This document shows, in pieces, positions 1-7,984 of a stretch of DNA of 24,651 bases. How positions within the stretch are numbered: position 1 is the stretch's first letter; each line of letters opens with the position of its first letter. The stretch covers positions 1 through 24,651 of the forward strand of contig CABUBZ010000028.1 in assembly GCA_902489945.1 (NCBI GenBank), given 5' to 3'. The position numbers and the translations under genes are program-made. The stretch is from an uncultured Collinsella sp. (lineage in GTDB: Bacteria > Actinomycetota > Coriobacteriia > Coriobacteriales > Coriobacteriaceae). Under the pieces are notes generated by a model. That model saw nothing but the letters and a program-made list of their open reading frames with translations. It did not search any database and was not told where the DNA came from.

Positions 1-10
1 GGGGAAGGGG

Positions 11-51
11 TGGGGAAAGGTGTTGAAAAATGGGGAGGTTCCCCATATTAT
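11..51 (+). promoter_or_regulatory. mraZ promoter with overlapping MraZ-box repeats
   Basis: A good sigma-70 type promoter is visible: -35 TTGAAA at 23-28, a 17-bp spacer, and -10 TATTAT at 46-51, placing the transcript start near 58, about 60 bases before the mraZ ATG. Overlapping it are direct repeats with an exact 10-bp period: TGGGG at 11-15, a degenerate TGTTG at 21-25 and TGGGG at 31-35, with GGGGA at 1-5 in the same phase. In E. coli and mollicutes MraZ binds TGGG-type repeats spaced by five bases upstream of its own gene and controls the dcw operon. The middle repeat lies on the -35 box, so repression by MraZ is the natural inference. The array may continue left of the window. Confidence 0.72.
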
Positions 52-82
52 TAATGACGTCGACAGGCGGGGTGGTTCCCCG
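31..82. repeat. Two short inverted repeats in the mraZ leader
   Basis: TGGGGA (31-36) and TCCCCA (40-45) form a perfect inverted repeat around GGT. CGGGG (68-72) and CCCCG (78-82) form a second one around TGGTT, inside the predicted 5' untranslated RNA. The first joins the last MraZ-type repeat to an opposite-facing copy just before the -10 box. Their role is unknown; they could be extra MraZ half-sites or, for the second, a small RNA hairpin. Confidence 0.4.
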
Positions 83-119
83 CGTACGTGCCATCTGAGT
101 AACCGAGGGGAGGGCGCAC

Positions 120-554
120 ATGGGAATGACTGGTGCATACGAGCGCAATCTCGATGCAAAAGGTCGTCTGTCCCTGCCTGCACCCCTTCGCGAGGAGCTT
201 GGAGAGCACGTTCGCGTGTTCAAAGCCCTGGATGTCGATGCTCTGTACGTGTTCTCTGCCGAGGCCTTCGATAAGTGGGTCGAAGGACTCTTCGCGGGTC
301 GTGAGGGCCACGAGGGCTTTAACCCGCGTGACATTAACGACCAGAAGCTCATGAGGGCGATCAACAAGCGCACCACGTCGATGGACGTGGACAGCGCCGG
401 TCGTATCGGTCTTTCCGAGTCTCTCCGCAAGCAGGCGAACCTCGACCGCGAGGTCACGGTTGTGGGCAACTACGACCACCTTGAGGTTTGGGATCGCGCC
501 GCGGCCGATGAGGACGATGACGATGAGGCCCTGCTGGACCTCTTCTTCTCGTAA
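120..554 (+). CDS. mraZ: Transcriptional regulator MraZ
   Basis: MraZ is a ring-forming DNA-binding protein with two AbrB/SpoVT-like folds that binds repeats upstream of its own gene and controls the dcw operon. The 144-residue product shows both diagnostic DxxxR motifs: DAKGR at residues 12-16 followed by LSLPAPLRE, and DSAGR at 91-95 followed by IGLSESLRK. Length fits the family. The ATG at 120 follows a purine-rich GAGGGGAGGG (105-113) at suitable spacing. A second in-frame ATG lies two codons in but changes nothing important. The C-terminus has an acidic stretch (EDDDDE, about residues 131-136) before a hydrophobic end, DLFFS. It is first in the cluster, 20 bases before rsmH, and is preceded by its probable operator. 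Confidence 0.96.
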   Translation: MGMTGAYERNLDAKGRLSLPAPLREELGEHVRVFKALDVDALYVFSAEAFDKWVEGLFAGREGHEGFNPRDINDQKLMRAINKRTTSMDVDSAGRIGLSESLRKQANLDREVTVVGNYDHLEVWDRAAADEDDDDEALLDLFFS

Positions 555-574
555 GGGCAAGGCACGGGTAACGG

Positions 575-1540
575 ATGGAGCGTGGGATCTTGACACAAGA
601 ATATCGGCATGAACCTGTCATGCTCGGCGAAGTGCTTGAGTCGCTGCGGCTAAAGAGCGGCTCCGTTGTCTGCGATTGCACCCTTGGCGGTGCCGGCCAT
701 TCGGTAAAGATGGCCGCGCAGGTGGGGGAGACGGGTCTTTTGCTCGGCGTCGATCAGGACGACATGGCCCTCGAGGCCGCTGGCGCCCGTCTGGACCGCG
801 AGGTTCCCGGCGTTCCGCACCAGCTGCTGAAGGGCAACTTCGGCGACTTGGACGAGCTGCTTTGCTCGGCCGAGGTGCCCGGGGTCGATGGCTTCCTGTT
901 CGATTTGGGCGTTTCGTCACCGCAACTCGATATCCCTGGCAGGGGCTTTTCGTATAACGAGGACGCCCCATTGGACATGCGGATGGATCCGGGTAATAAC
1001 ACCTTAAACGCAGCTGAGGTCATCAACACCTATAACGAACACGACCTCGCCCGGATTCTACGCGTCTACGGCGAAGAGAAGTTCGCCTCGCAGATCGCGC
1101 GCGAGATCGTGCGCCGCCGCGAGCAAGAACCGATCGAAACCACCGGCCAATTTGTCGAGATCATCAAGGCGGGTATCCCGGCTGCTGCTCGTCGGCATGG
1201 CGGACACCCGGCCAAGAAAAGTTTCCAGGCCATTCGCATCGAGGTCAATCACGAGCTCGATGTGCTCGAACGAGGGCTTGATGCCGCCACCAGGTGGCTC
1301 AACCCGGGCGGACGTATCTGCGTCATCTCGTATCACTCGCTCGAGGACCGTATCGTAAAGAACCACTTTAAGGAGATGAGCCAGGGGTGCACGTGCCCGC
1401 CGGAGATCCCGGTGTGCGTGTGCGGCAACGTGCCGATACTCAAGGTCATCACCCGCAAACCCTTGGTTGCCCAGCCTGATGAGGTTGAGCGCAACCCTCG
1501 GGCGAGATCAGCCAAAATCCGCGTGGCGCAGCGTCTGTAG
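575..1540 (+). CDS. rsmH: 16S rRNA (cytosine(1402)-N(4))-methyltransferase RsmH
   Basis: RsmH (MraW) uses S-adenosylmethionine to N4-methylate C1402 of 16S rRNA, tuning decoding in the P site; it almost always follows mraZ. Seen here: the SAM-binding motif DCTLGGAGHS (34-43), DLGVSSPQLD (110-119), RGFSY (123-127), LDMRMD (133-138), SFQAIRIEVN (216-225), ISYHSLEDRIVK (251-262) and a C-terminal cysteine cluster CTCP...CVCG (272-284). Length of 321 is normal. The start is uncertain: the ATG at 575 has little Shine-Dalgarno, while an in-frame TTG at 590 is preceded by GGAG at 577-580 with 9-base spacing and would give MTQEYRHEPVML, closer to the usual N-terminus. Stop codons and domains are unaffected. 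Confidence 0.96.
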   Translation: MERGILTQEYRHEPVMLGEVLESLRLKSGSVVCDCTLGGAGHSVKMAAQVGETGLLLGVDQDDMALEAAGARLDREVPGVPHQLLKGNFGDLDELLCSAEVPGVDGFLFDLGVSSPQLDIPGRGFSYNEDAPLDMRMDPGNNTLNAAEVINTYNEHDLARILRVYGEEKFASQIAREIVRRREQEPIETTGQFVEIIKAGIPAAARRHGGHPAKKSFQAIRIEVNHELDVLERGLDAATRWLNPGGRICVISYHSLEDRIVKNHFKEMSQGCTCPPEIPVCVCGNVPILKVITRKPLVAQPDEVERNPRARSAKIRVAQRL

Positions 1541-1630
1541 GCGCGACCGCGCGATATTGGACCTCCCGCTCGCACCATAAACGAAGCTTAAACACACTAC
1601 CAACGTACTCGGGATGGGAGGCGGCATATC

Positions 1631-2101
1631 ATGGGCTACAACACTTCAAGCGCAGCACTCGCCTATGATATGAACGCCATGCCCGCCTATCGTGAGACGC
1701 CGCAGGCCCCCGTTGCTCCCCGTGAGCAGCGCACGCCGCGCTTTGATGTCTACACGGGCGCGGGCCGTCAGGCAAACCAGGCGGTAAGCCCGGTTTTCAT
1801 GAGCGTTCTTAAAACGTTTTGCATCATTGCGGCTATCTTCATGACGATCGGCGTCGCCCGCGTGGCGCTTGCCGGCGTTACGGCCCAGGTGCTCAACAGC
1901 AACGCCGAGCTTACCAACACGCTCGAAAAGGCGACCGATGAGAGCTCCGACCTAGAGGTCATGCATTCGGTCTATGGCGCCGACACGCGCATTCGCGACC
2001 TTGCGGGCGCTTATGGCATGGTGGAGCCCAGCGAGAGCGTTACACTTGACTTTTCGCAGGATGCAGCCGCGGGCGCCAACGCGACCGCGACCGCTCAGTA
2101 G
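1631..2101 (+). CDS. ftsL: FtsL-like bitopic cell division protein
   Basis: A 156-residue bitopic membrane protein at the ftsL position between rsmH and the septal PBP. It has a basic, Pro/Arg-containing cytoplasmic tail (1-54), one transmembrane helix (about 55-83, centred on CIIAAIFMTIGVARVAL), a short helical/coiled-coil-like segment (about 84-112) and the typical FtsL ending in which a hydrophobic helix runs into an A-x-x-x-GM element (TRIRDLAGAYGM, 119-130) followed by PSESVTLDF. FtsL proteins pair with DivIC/FtsB, bind FtsQ and activate FtsWI. Sequence identity in this family is always low, so the call rests on topology, motif and position. A GGGAG at 1616-1620 precedes the ATG. The Ala-rich tail after residue 145 is unremarkable. 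Confidence 0.8.
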   Translation: MGYNTSSAALAYDMNAMPAYRETPQAPVAPREQRTPRFDVYTGAGRQANQAVSPVFMSVLKTFCIIAAIFMTIGVARVALAGVTAQVLNSNAELTNTLEKATDESSDLEVMHSVYGADTRIRDLAGAYGMVEPSESVTLDFSQDAAAGANATATAQ

Positions 2102-2118
2102 CAAGACGGTAGCTGAGT

Positions 2119-3984
2119 ATGACAAATGACTATCGCCGCGGTTCCGATGGGGGCCGCGGTTCTGGACGTCCCTCGTCGCGGGGACGTTCTGGTTATCAAG
2201 GAACGGGTCGGCAATCTTACAACGCCGGGCAGTCCCGTGGCAACGACCCGGCGTCGCGACTTCGCGGCTCGGGCGGCCCTCAAGTGCATAACACCAGGTC
2301 GCGCAAGAGTTCGTCGACCGAATGGCTCACAGGCGCACCTCTGCCTCGCCGCAAAGCCGTCATGGGCTTCATCGGGCTTGGCTTGGGCTTGGGCGTCTTT
2401 CGCCTTGCCGACTATCAAATTGTCGAAGCCGATAAACTGCGCGAGCGTGCCGATGCGCGCCGCCTGCTTGCGCAGACCCTCTATGCCAAACGCGGCACCA
2501 TCTACGACCGCAACGGCAACGTGTTGGCGTCGTCGGTCGAATGTCGCAACATCGCCGTGAACCCGCAGCTTGTCGAGGATGTTGACAAGACGGTGTCGGC
2601 GCTGGTCAAGGCAACTGGAATCGATAAAAAGACCTGCCGCAAGCTCGTTGAGTCCGATGGAACCTGGGTGTATATCAAGCGCCAGGTGGACGAAGACGAT
2701 GTTGCGGCGCTGGAGAAGAAGAACCTGCCCGGCGTGCTTTTTGAGCAGGCCATGAAGCGCGTATATCCATACGGCAATCTGGCATCGCAGGTGCTGGGTG
2801 TAGTGAATGTAGACAACGACGGCTTGACGGGTCTCGAAAAGCAATACAACAAGCTTCTGACCGGCACGAACGGTTCTCTCGTACGCGAGCGCGCGAGGGA
2901 CGGCAGCTATATCGCGGGCGGTGCCTATAAAAAGGTGGCTGCGGTCGACGGCGTTGATATCGTGACGACGCTCGACGTCAATATCCAGCGTGCGGCCGAG
3001 GATGCCCTGGCAGAGGCAGTTGAGAAGACTAAGGCCAAGAACGGCTCGGCGCTGGTCACCGATCCTACGACAGGCGAGATTTTGGCAGCCTGCTCGTACC
3101 CGACCTACGACCAGACCGATCTGGAGAATGCCAAGACCGAGGATATGAATCTGCGCCTGGTCACCGATGCCTACGAGCCCGGCTCGGTCTTTAAGACGCT
3201 CGTGGCGGGCGCCGGCTTCGACTTGGGCGTCGTGCGATCGAGTACGTCGTTTGAGGTGCCGGCGAGCATCAAGGTGGGCGACGATACCGTCACCGATGCC
3301 GACAAGCGCGACTATGCCATGACCATGGATGTGCGCGAGATGATGCGCCGTTCGTCCAATGTGGGCTTTGTCCTGGTGGGGCGCAAGATCGGTGCCGACG
3401 ACTTTGCCGCCTATGTGGACAAGTGGGGCATCGGTCACAGCTCTGGTGTCGATTTTCCGGGCGAGAGCCTGGGCATCGTCAAGGAGCGTGACCAGTATGA
3501 CGGCGCCACGCTGGGATCGATGAGCTTTGGACAGGCGCTGTCCGTCTCGCCGATTGAGATCGCACGTGCCGTGGGCGGCATCGCCAACGGCGGCGTGATG
3601 ATGACCCCGCACTTCTATAAGTCCAGCAAAGGCGACGAGAAGGACTGGGGCGAAGGCGAGCGCGCGATTTCTGAGGACGCCGCATCCCAGGTGACATCGT
3701 GCATGCAGACGGTCGTGTCCGAGGGAACGGGCGTTGGCGGCGCGGTTGACGGCTATGACGTGGCGGGTAAGACCGGTACGGCCGAACGAGCCGACGAGAA
3801 CGGCGGCTACCTCAAGGAGAACTACATGTCGTCCTTTATGGGCTTTGCGCCGGCACAATCGCCCAAGGTGCTGTGCTATATCACGCTTGACGGAACGCCG
3901 AGCGGCTCAGATGCCGCTGCGGTGCCGTTCCAGTCCATTATGGCCAACGCGCTCGACGTGCTGGGTATCCCGCACACGAAGTAG
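2119..3984 (+). CDS. ftsI: Septal peptidoglycan transpeptidase FtsI (class B PBP)
   Basis: This class B penicillin-binding protein cross-links septal peptidoglycan made by FtsW. Residues 1-78 are a long, basic, Gly/Arg/Ser-rich cytoplasmic tail; one membrane helix follows (about 80-96). The PBP dimerisation domain spans about 115-300 (KRGTIYDRNGNVLA at 124-137), then the transpeptidase domain with SVFK (catalytic Ser356, Lys359), the SSN motif (412-414) and KTG (551-553). Length is 621 with no PASTA domain. The ATG lies 17 bases after the ftsL stop with only a weak Shine-Dalgarno, so coupled translation is possible; the next in-frame Met (82) is inside the membrane helix, making a later start unlikely. 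The usual downstream neighbour murE is absent. Confidence 0.95.
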   Translation: MTNDYRRGSDGGRGSGRPSSRGRSGYQGTGRQSYNAGQSRGNDPASRLRGSGGPQVHNTRSRKSSSTEWLTGAPLPRRKAVMGFIGLGLGLGVFRLADYQIVEADKLRERADARRLLAQTLYAKRGTIYDRNGNVLASSVECRNIAVNPQLVEDVDKTVSALVKATGIDKKTCRKLVESDGTWVYIKRQVDEDDVAALEKKNLPGVLFEQAMKRVYPYGNLASQVLGVVNVDNDGLTGLEKQYNKLLTGTNGSLVRERARDGSYIAGGAYKKVAAVDGVDIVTTLDVNIQRAAEDALAEAVEKTKAKNGSALVTDPTTGEILAACSYPTYDQTDLENAKTEDMNLRLVTDAYEPGSVFKTLVAGAGFDLGVVRSSTSFEVPASIKVGDDTVTDADKRDYAMTMDVREMMRRSSNVGFVLVGRKIGADDFAAYVDKWGIGHSSGVDFPGESLGIVKERDQYDGATLGSMSFGQALSVSPIEIARAVGGIANGGVMMTPHFYKSSKGDEKDWGEGERAISEDAASQVTSCMQTVVSEGTGVGGAVDGYDVAGKTGTAERADENGGYLKENYMSSFMGFAPAQSPKVLCYITLDGTPSGSDAAAVPFQSIMANALDVLGIPHTK

Positions 3985-4111
3985 GGGGTTACAATCTTTG
4001 GGGCGTGGTTTGTTGTCCCATATGAGGGGTGTTCACATGCCCTGCACCACGCATGCGCGGCGCTGGGATACAATACGCCGATAGCATTATTAGGTTTACA
4101 GGGGAGCTGCA

Positions 4112-5536
4112 ATGATAGAGATCGCCGTCAACAACCTCGCGGCCGCAACAGGGGCCCGAACCGTGACGGGAGAAGCCGATCGGGTATGCCGCGGGTGCGT
4201 TATCGACTCGCGTCAGGTCGAGGAAGGGACGATTTTCGTCGCCTTTCCCGGTGAAAACGTCGACGGCAATGATTTTGCTTCCCGTGCCGTCCAGTCGGGT
4301 GCCGGCGCCGTCGTAATGACGCGTGAGCCCGAGGCCGAGCTGGTCTCGCTGGCGCAGGACAAGGGCTGTGCCATCTTGCTGACCGATGATCCCGAGGACT
4401 TTCTGCTGCGTTTGGCGCACACGTACCGTCTGGAGCTTGGCTGCCTGGTCGTTGGTATTACCGGTTCCATCGGCAAGACGACGACCAAGGACGTGCTCGC
4501 CGCCGTGCTCGCCAAGCGCTATCGTGTTTGGGCCACCAAGGGCAATTTCAATAACCTGATCGGCATGCCGCTCACGGTGCTTTCCGCTCCGGCCGATACC
4601 GAGGTCCTGGTGCTCGAGATGGGCATGAACCATTTCCACGAGATCGAGCGCCTGTCCCAGTCCGCCAATCCCAACCTTGCCATCGTGAGCAAGATCGGTA
4701 CCTCTCACATCGGCATTTTGGGCAGCCGCGAGAACATCGCCCGCGCTAAGGCCGAGATCGTACAGGGCATGTGCGCCGCCGGCGACAATTTGCCGCTGCT
4801 GGTTTTGGGCGGCGAGGACGACTTTACGCCGTTCATTCGCGATACGTTCGCCCAGCCTGCTGGTATCGACGTGATGCTGGCCGGCGTATCGGACGATGAT
4901 GAGGTCCGCGCCCGCGACATTCGTGTTGATGACGAGGGCCGTCCGGTCTTTACGCTCGATTTTGGCCAGGGTGAGACGATCGATACCATGCTTGCCATCC
5001 CCGGCGTGCAGTCCGTTCCTAATGCCGTTAAGGCCGCCGCGGTTGCCTATCGCCTGGGCGTGACACCCGAGCAGATCGATGCTGCCTTTAGGGGCCTCAC
5101 GATCACCGGTCACCGCCAGGAGATCAAACGCGCCAAGAGCGGTGCCCGCGTCATCGACGATTCCTATAACGCCAGTGCCGAATCCATGGCTGCTGGCCTC
5201 GATCTGCTGTGCTCGCTTTCGTGCACGGGGTCTCGCATGGCGATCTTGGGCGAGATGGGCGAGATGGGCGATGAGGCTCCTCGCATGCATGAACTCGTGG
5301 GCGCCTATGCCGCCGCCAAGAAGCTCGACATGCTGGCGTGCGTGGGTGGTGAGCTGGCCCAGCTTATGGCCGATGCCGCGCGCATGATGGGCATGGACGA
5401 GGACCGCATCCAGGTGTTCTCCGATTATCAGCAGGTGCTCGACCGCATGGGCGGCGCGCTTGAAAAACATGATGTTGTACTGGTCAAGGGTTCCCGCTTT
5501 GTTGAGCTCGACCGCTTTGTGGAAGGTGTGTGCTAG
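4112..5536 (+). CDS. murF: UDP-N-acetylmuramoyl-tripeptide--D-alanyl-D-alanine ligase
   Basis: MurF adds D-Ala-D-Ala to the UDP-MurNAc-tripeptide, the last cytoplasmic step before lipid I. The 474-residue protein has the N-terminal substrate domain with IDSR (31-34), the ATP-binding GITGSIGKTTTK (115-126), GNFNNLIGMP (144-153), EMGMNHFHEI (169-178), the RAKAEI segment (211-216) containing the likely carbamylated Lys213, and the C-terminal ligase domain with DDSYNAS (349-355) and VLVKGSRFVELD (456-467). GGGGAG at 4101-4106 precedes the ATG. The 127-base gap after ftsI is one of the longer ones in the cluster and contains a TACAAT (4069-4074) without a convincing -35, so a weak internal promoter is possible but not shown. 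Confidence 0.97.
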   Translation: MIEIAVNNLAAATGARTVTGEADRVCRGCVIDSRQVEEGTIFVAFPGENVDGNDFASRAVQSGAGAVVMTREPEAELVSLAQDKGCAILLTDDPEDFLLRLAHTYRLELGCLVVGITGSIGKTTTKDVLAAVLAKRYRVWATKGNFNNLIGMPLTVLSAPADTEVLVLEMGMNHFHEIERLSQSANPNLAIVSKIGTSHIGILGSRENIARAKAEIVQGMCAAGDNLPLLVLGGEDDFTPFIRDTFAQPAGIDVMLAGVSDDDEVRARDIRVDDEGRPVFTLDFGQGETIDTMLAIPGVQSVPNAVKAAAVAYRLGVTPEQIDAAFRGLTITGHRQEIKRAKSGARVIDDSYNASAESMAAGLDLLCSLSCTGSRMAILGEMGEMGDEAPRMHELVGAYAAAKKLDMLACVGGELAQLMADAARMMGMDEDRIQVFSDYQQVLDRMGGALEKHDVVLVKGSRFVELDRFVEGVC

Positions 5537-5539
5537 CCC

Positions 5540-6559
5540 ATGTTCGGCAATCCCTCGTATCCAACGTATCAGGCTTTTTTGGGGCTTGGCATCGCCGCCG
5601 CCATTGCGCTGCTGCTCATGCCGTGGTGGATCAAGCTGCTCAAGGTCGAGGGTATCGGCCAGCAGGTTCGTGCCGATGGCCCCAAGCGTCATTTGGTTAA
5701 GCAGGGAACGCCCACCATGGGTGGTGTTGTCATCCTCGTCGCGATCTCGCTGACCTGCCTGCTGATGGGCAAGCTCACCACCGAGCTCGTGCTCGTGCTC
5801 CTCGCCACGCTGGCGACCGGCGTGCTGGGCCTGATCGACGACCTGACCTCCGTTACGCATGGGCGCTCGCTCGGTCTGACGCCTCATGCCAAGATGATCG
5901 GTCTAACCATTATCTGTGTCACCTTTACGGTACTTGCCGTTAACTGGTGCGGCGTCGCCCCCGAGATTCGTTTTCCCGGCGGCCTGACGATTGACCTCGG
6001 TGTTCTTTCGACCACCATCTGCGGCCTTTCGTTCCCGTGGCTCTACATTGTCTTTTGCTGGCTGATGATCGCCGGTCTTTCTAATGCCGTGAACCTGACC
6101 GATGGCCTTGACGGTCTTGCTGGCGGCACCTCCATGATTGCCATGCTCGCCATGGCTGCCATGGCGTTTTTGCACGGAGACGTGAACCTGTCCATCTTCT
6201 GCACCGCGTGTGCCGGTGCCTGCTTGGGCTTTCTGTGGTTCAACTGCTATCCGGCGAGCATCTTTATGGGCGATACCGGCTCGCTTGCCCTGGGCGCCGC
6301 GTTTGCCTGCACGTCCATCATGACCAACACCGAGGTCGTCTCCCTCATCATCGGCGGCCTGTTTATCGTTGAGACCCTGTCGGTCATGATTCAGGTTGTC
6401 TACTTCCACTTTACGCACAAGCGCGTCTTCCTTATGGCGCCCATCCATCATCATTTCGAAAAGAAGGGCTGGGCCGAGACCAAGGTCGTCATCCGTTTTT
6501 GGATTATCGCTGCGGCCTTTGGTGCCGTTGGCCTTGCTTTGTTCTTCCAGTTGGGATAG
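5540..6559 (+). CDS. mraY: Phospho-N-acetylmuramoyl-pentapeptide-transferase MraY
   Basis: MraY transfers phospho-MurNAc-pentapeptide from UDP to undecaprenyl phosphate, making lipid I at the inner face of the membrane. The 339-residue polytopic protein (about ten membrane helices) carries DGPKRH then KQGTPTMGG (46-62), the Asp pair IDDL (99-102), NLTDGLDGLAGG (185-196), FMGDTGSLALG (242-252) and the histidine motif APIHHHFEKKGW (300-311). All match catalytic and Mg-binding elements of the family. It begins three bases after the murF stop, so coupled translation is likely; GGAAGG at 5521-5526 is a distant Shine-Dalgarno. Confidence 0.98.
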   Translation: MFGNPSYPTYQAFLGLGIAAAIALLLMPWWIKLLKVEGIGQQVRADGPKRHLVKQGTPTMGGVVILVAISLTCLLMGKLTTELVLVLLATLATGVLGLIDDLTSVTHGRSLGLTPHAKMIGLTIICVTFTVLAVNWCGVAPEIRFPGGLTIDLGVLSTTICGLSFPWLYIVFCWLMIAGLSNAVNLTDGLDGLAGGTSMIAMLAMAAMAFLHGDVNLSIFCTACAGACLGFLWFNCYPASIFMGDTGSLALGAAFACTSIMTNTEVVSLIIGGLFIVETLSVMIQVVYFHFTHKRVFLMAPIHHHFEKKGWAETKVVIRFWIIAAAFGAVGLALFFQLG

Positions 6560-6568
6560 TGGTCTTTC

Positions 6569-7975
6569 ATGCCTCTTGCTGATGTCTTTAGCCTGCTCGT
6601 TTTGGGTCAGGGCAAATCCGGTCTCGATGTCGCCCGCTGGGCGCTGGCACATCCCGAGCGCGTAAGCGCCGTTACCGTGTATGGCGGCGGCACCTCTGAG
6701 CCCAATGACGCCACGCGTGCGCTCGAGGCTGCTGGTGCGTCGTTTGTCTATGGGACCGAACAGGTCGAGGGCGCCTATGACGTATGCGTGACGTGCCCGG
6801 GCATCTCGGAGTTCTCGGGCTTCTTTAAGGCCGGGCGCGAGCATGCCGCCCAGATTATGGGTGAGCCCGAGTTTGCCTATCGCCTGTCGCCCGATAACTG
6901 GATTGCCATTACGGGTACCAACGGCAAGACGACTACCACGTCGCTGACTGATTATCTGCTCAAGGCTGCCGGTGAGGCCAGCGTAGCTGTCGGCAACATC
7001 GGCGAGCCGCCGGTCAACGAGATTGACGGCCGAGCTCATAACGAGTGGTTTGTGGCCGAGCTCTCGAGCTACCAGATTGCTACGACCGCCGAGCTTCATC
7101 CTCGCGTGGCGGTGCTGCTCAACATCACTCCCGACCACTTGGGCTGGCATAAGAGCCATAAGAACTATGCGCTTGCCAAGATCAAATTGTTTGACAATAT
7201 GGTCGATGACGATCTGGTGGTTGTCGACGTCGAAGACGCCGGCATTCACGAGTTCGATGAGTACATCTACACGCCGGGTCATCGCATCTGCAAGGTCGCT
7301 TTTGACGAGCCCGAGGGCGAGGATGCCGCCTTTGTGCGCGATGGCAAGATGATCGTGCGCCTGAAGGGCGTCGAGACTCCGCTCATCGCTACATCCGAGC
7401 TCAAGATCTCGGGCCATCACAATGTTATCAATGCCCTGTGCGCTGCCACGGCTGCCCTGGCAGTCGGTGCCGATGTCGATGGTGTCTGCCGCGGTCTGGC
7501 CTCGTTCCAGCCGCTCGAGCACCGCGTGGAGCCGTGTGGCGAGATTGACGGCGTGCGCTACGTCAACGATTCCAAGGCGACCAACACCGATGCGGTCGAG
7601 AAGGCGCTGACGGCATTTCCCGATGACGACGTGATCTTGCTGCTCGGCGGCCACGATAAGGGCACGCCGCTCACGGACTTCGCGCGCGTTGTTATGGATA
7701 ACGTACGCTCGGTCGTCTGCTTTGGCGATGCGCGCGAGCGCTTCACCGCCGCTATGGACGAGGCCGATGTCGATGGCGATGTGGATATCGCCCAGGCGGA
7801 TGACCTGCGCGATGCCGTGGACGTCGCCCGTTCGCTGTCGAGCCGTGGCGACGTGATCTTACTTTCTCCTGCCTGCTCTTCGTTCGATGAGTTCTCGGGC
7901 TATGAGGAGCGCGGCCGCGTGTTTAAGGACTATGTGGCCCAGCTTGCCGCTGCGGCGAAATCGCAAATGGAATAG
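6569..7975 (+). CDS. murD: UDP-N-acetylmuramoylalanine--D-glutamate ligase
   Basis: MurD adds D-glutamate to UDP-MurNAc-L-Ala in the cytoplasm. The 468-residue protein shows the N-terminal glycine-rich LVLGQGKSG (10-18), the ATP-binding GTNGKTTTTS (116-125), AELSSYQI (163-170), NITPDHLGWH (185-194) and the conserved lysine of NYALAK (Lys204), with the C-terminal MurD hallmark LLSPACSSFDEFSGYEERG near residue 430-450. It starts nine bases after mraY. Its C-terminal part leads directly into ftsW with a gap of nine bases. Nothing unusual is seen. Confidence 0.97.
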   Translation: MPLADVFSLLVLGQGKSGLDVARWALAHPERVSAVTVYGGGTSEPNDATRALEAAGASFVYGTEQVEGAYDVCVTCPGISEFSGFFKAGREHAAQIMGEPEFAYRLSPDNWIAITGTNGKTTTTSLTDYLLKAAGEASVAVGNIGEPPVNEIDGRAHNEWFVAELSSYQIATTAELHPRVAVLLNITPDHLGWHKSHKNYALAKIKLFDNMVDDDLVVVDVEDAGIHEFDEYIYTPGHRICKVAFDEPEGEDAAFVRDGKMIVRLKGVETPLIATSELKISGHHNVINALCAATAALAVGADVDGVCRGLASFQPLEHRVEPCGEIDGVRYVNDSKATNTDAVEKALTAFPDDDVILLLGGHDKGTPLTDFARVVMDNVRSVVCFGDARERFTAAMDEADVDGDVDIAQADDLRDAVDVARSLSSRGDVILLSPACSSFDEFSGYEERGRVFKDYVAQLAAAAKSQME

Positions 7976-7984
7976 GGGTTGCCG

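Noticed and set aside
2095..3858. A 587-codon open frame on the minus strand opposite ftsI
   Set aside because: It mirrors a clear PBP gene; its His/Arg/Ala-rich product has no recognisable domain. High G/C at third codon positions keeps the opposite frame free of stops.
4022..4084. A 20-codon open frame between ftsI and murF
   Set aside because: No Shine-Dalgarno, and the product is short and without recognisable features; chance occurrence is likely.
5250..5275. A tandem GAGATGGGC repeat inside murF
   Set aside because: It encodes the normal GEMGEMGDE segment of the MurF ligase domain, so it is explained by coding sequence.
3989..7654. Two minus-strand open frames of more than 580 codons (3989-5887 and 5903-7654)
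   Set aside because: They lie opposite murF, mraY and murD, whose motifs are intact. Composition is typical of antisense shadow, with no motifs.
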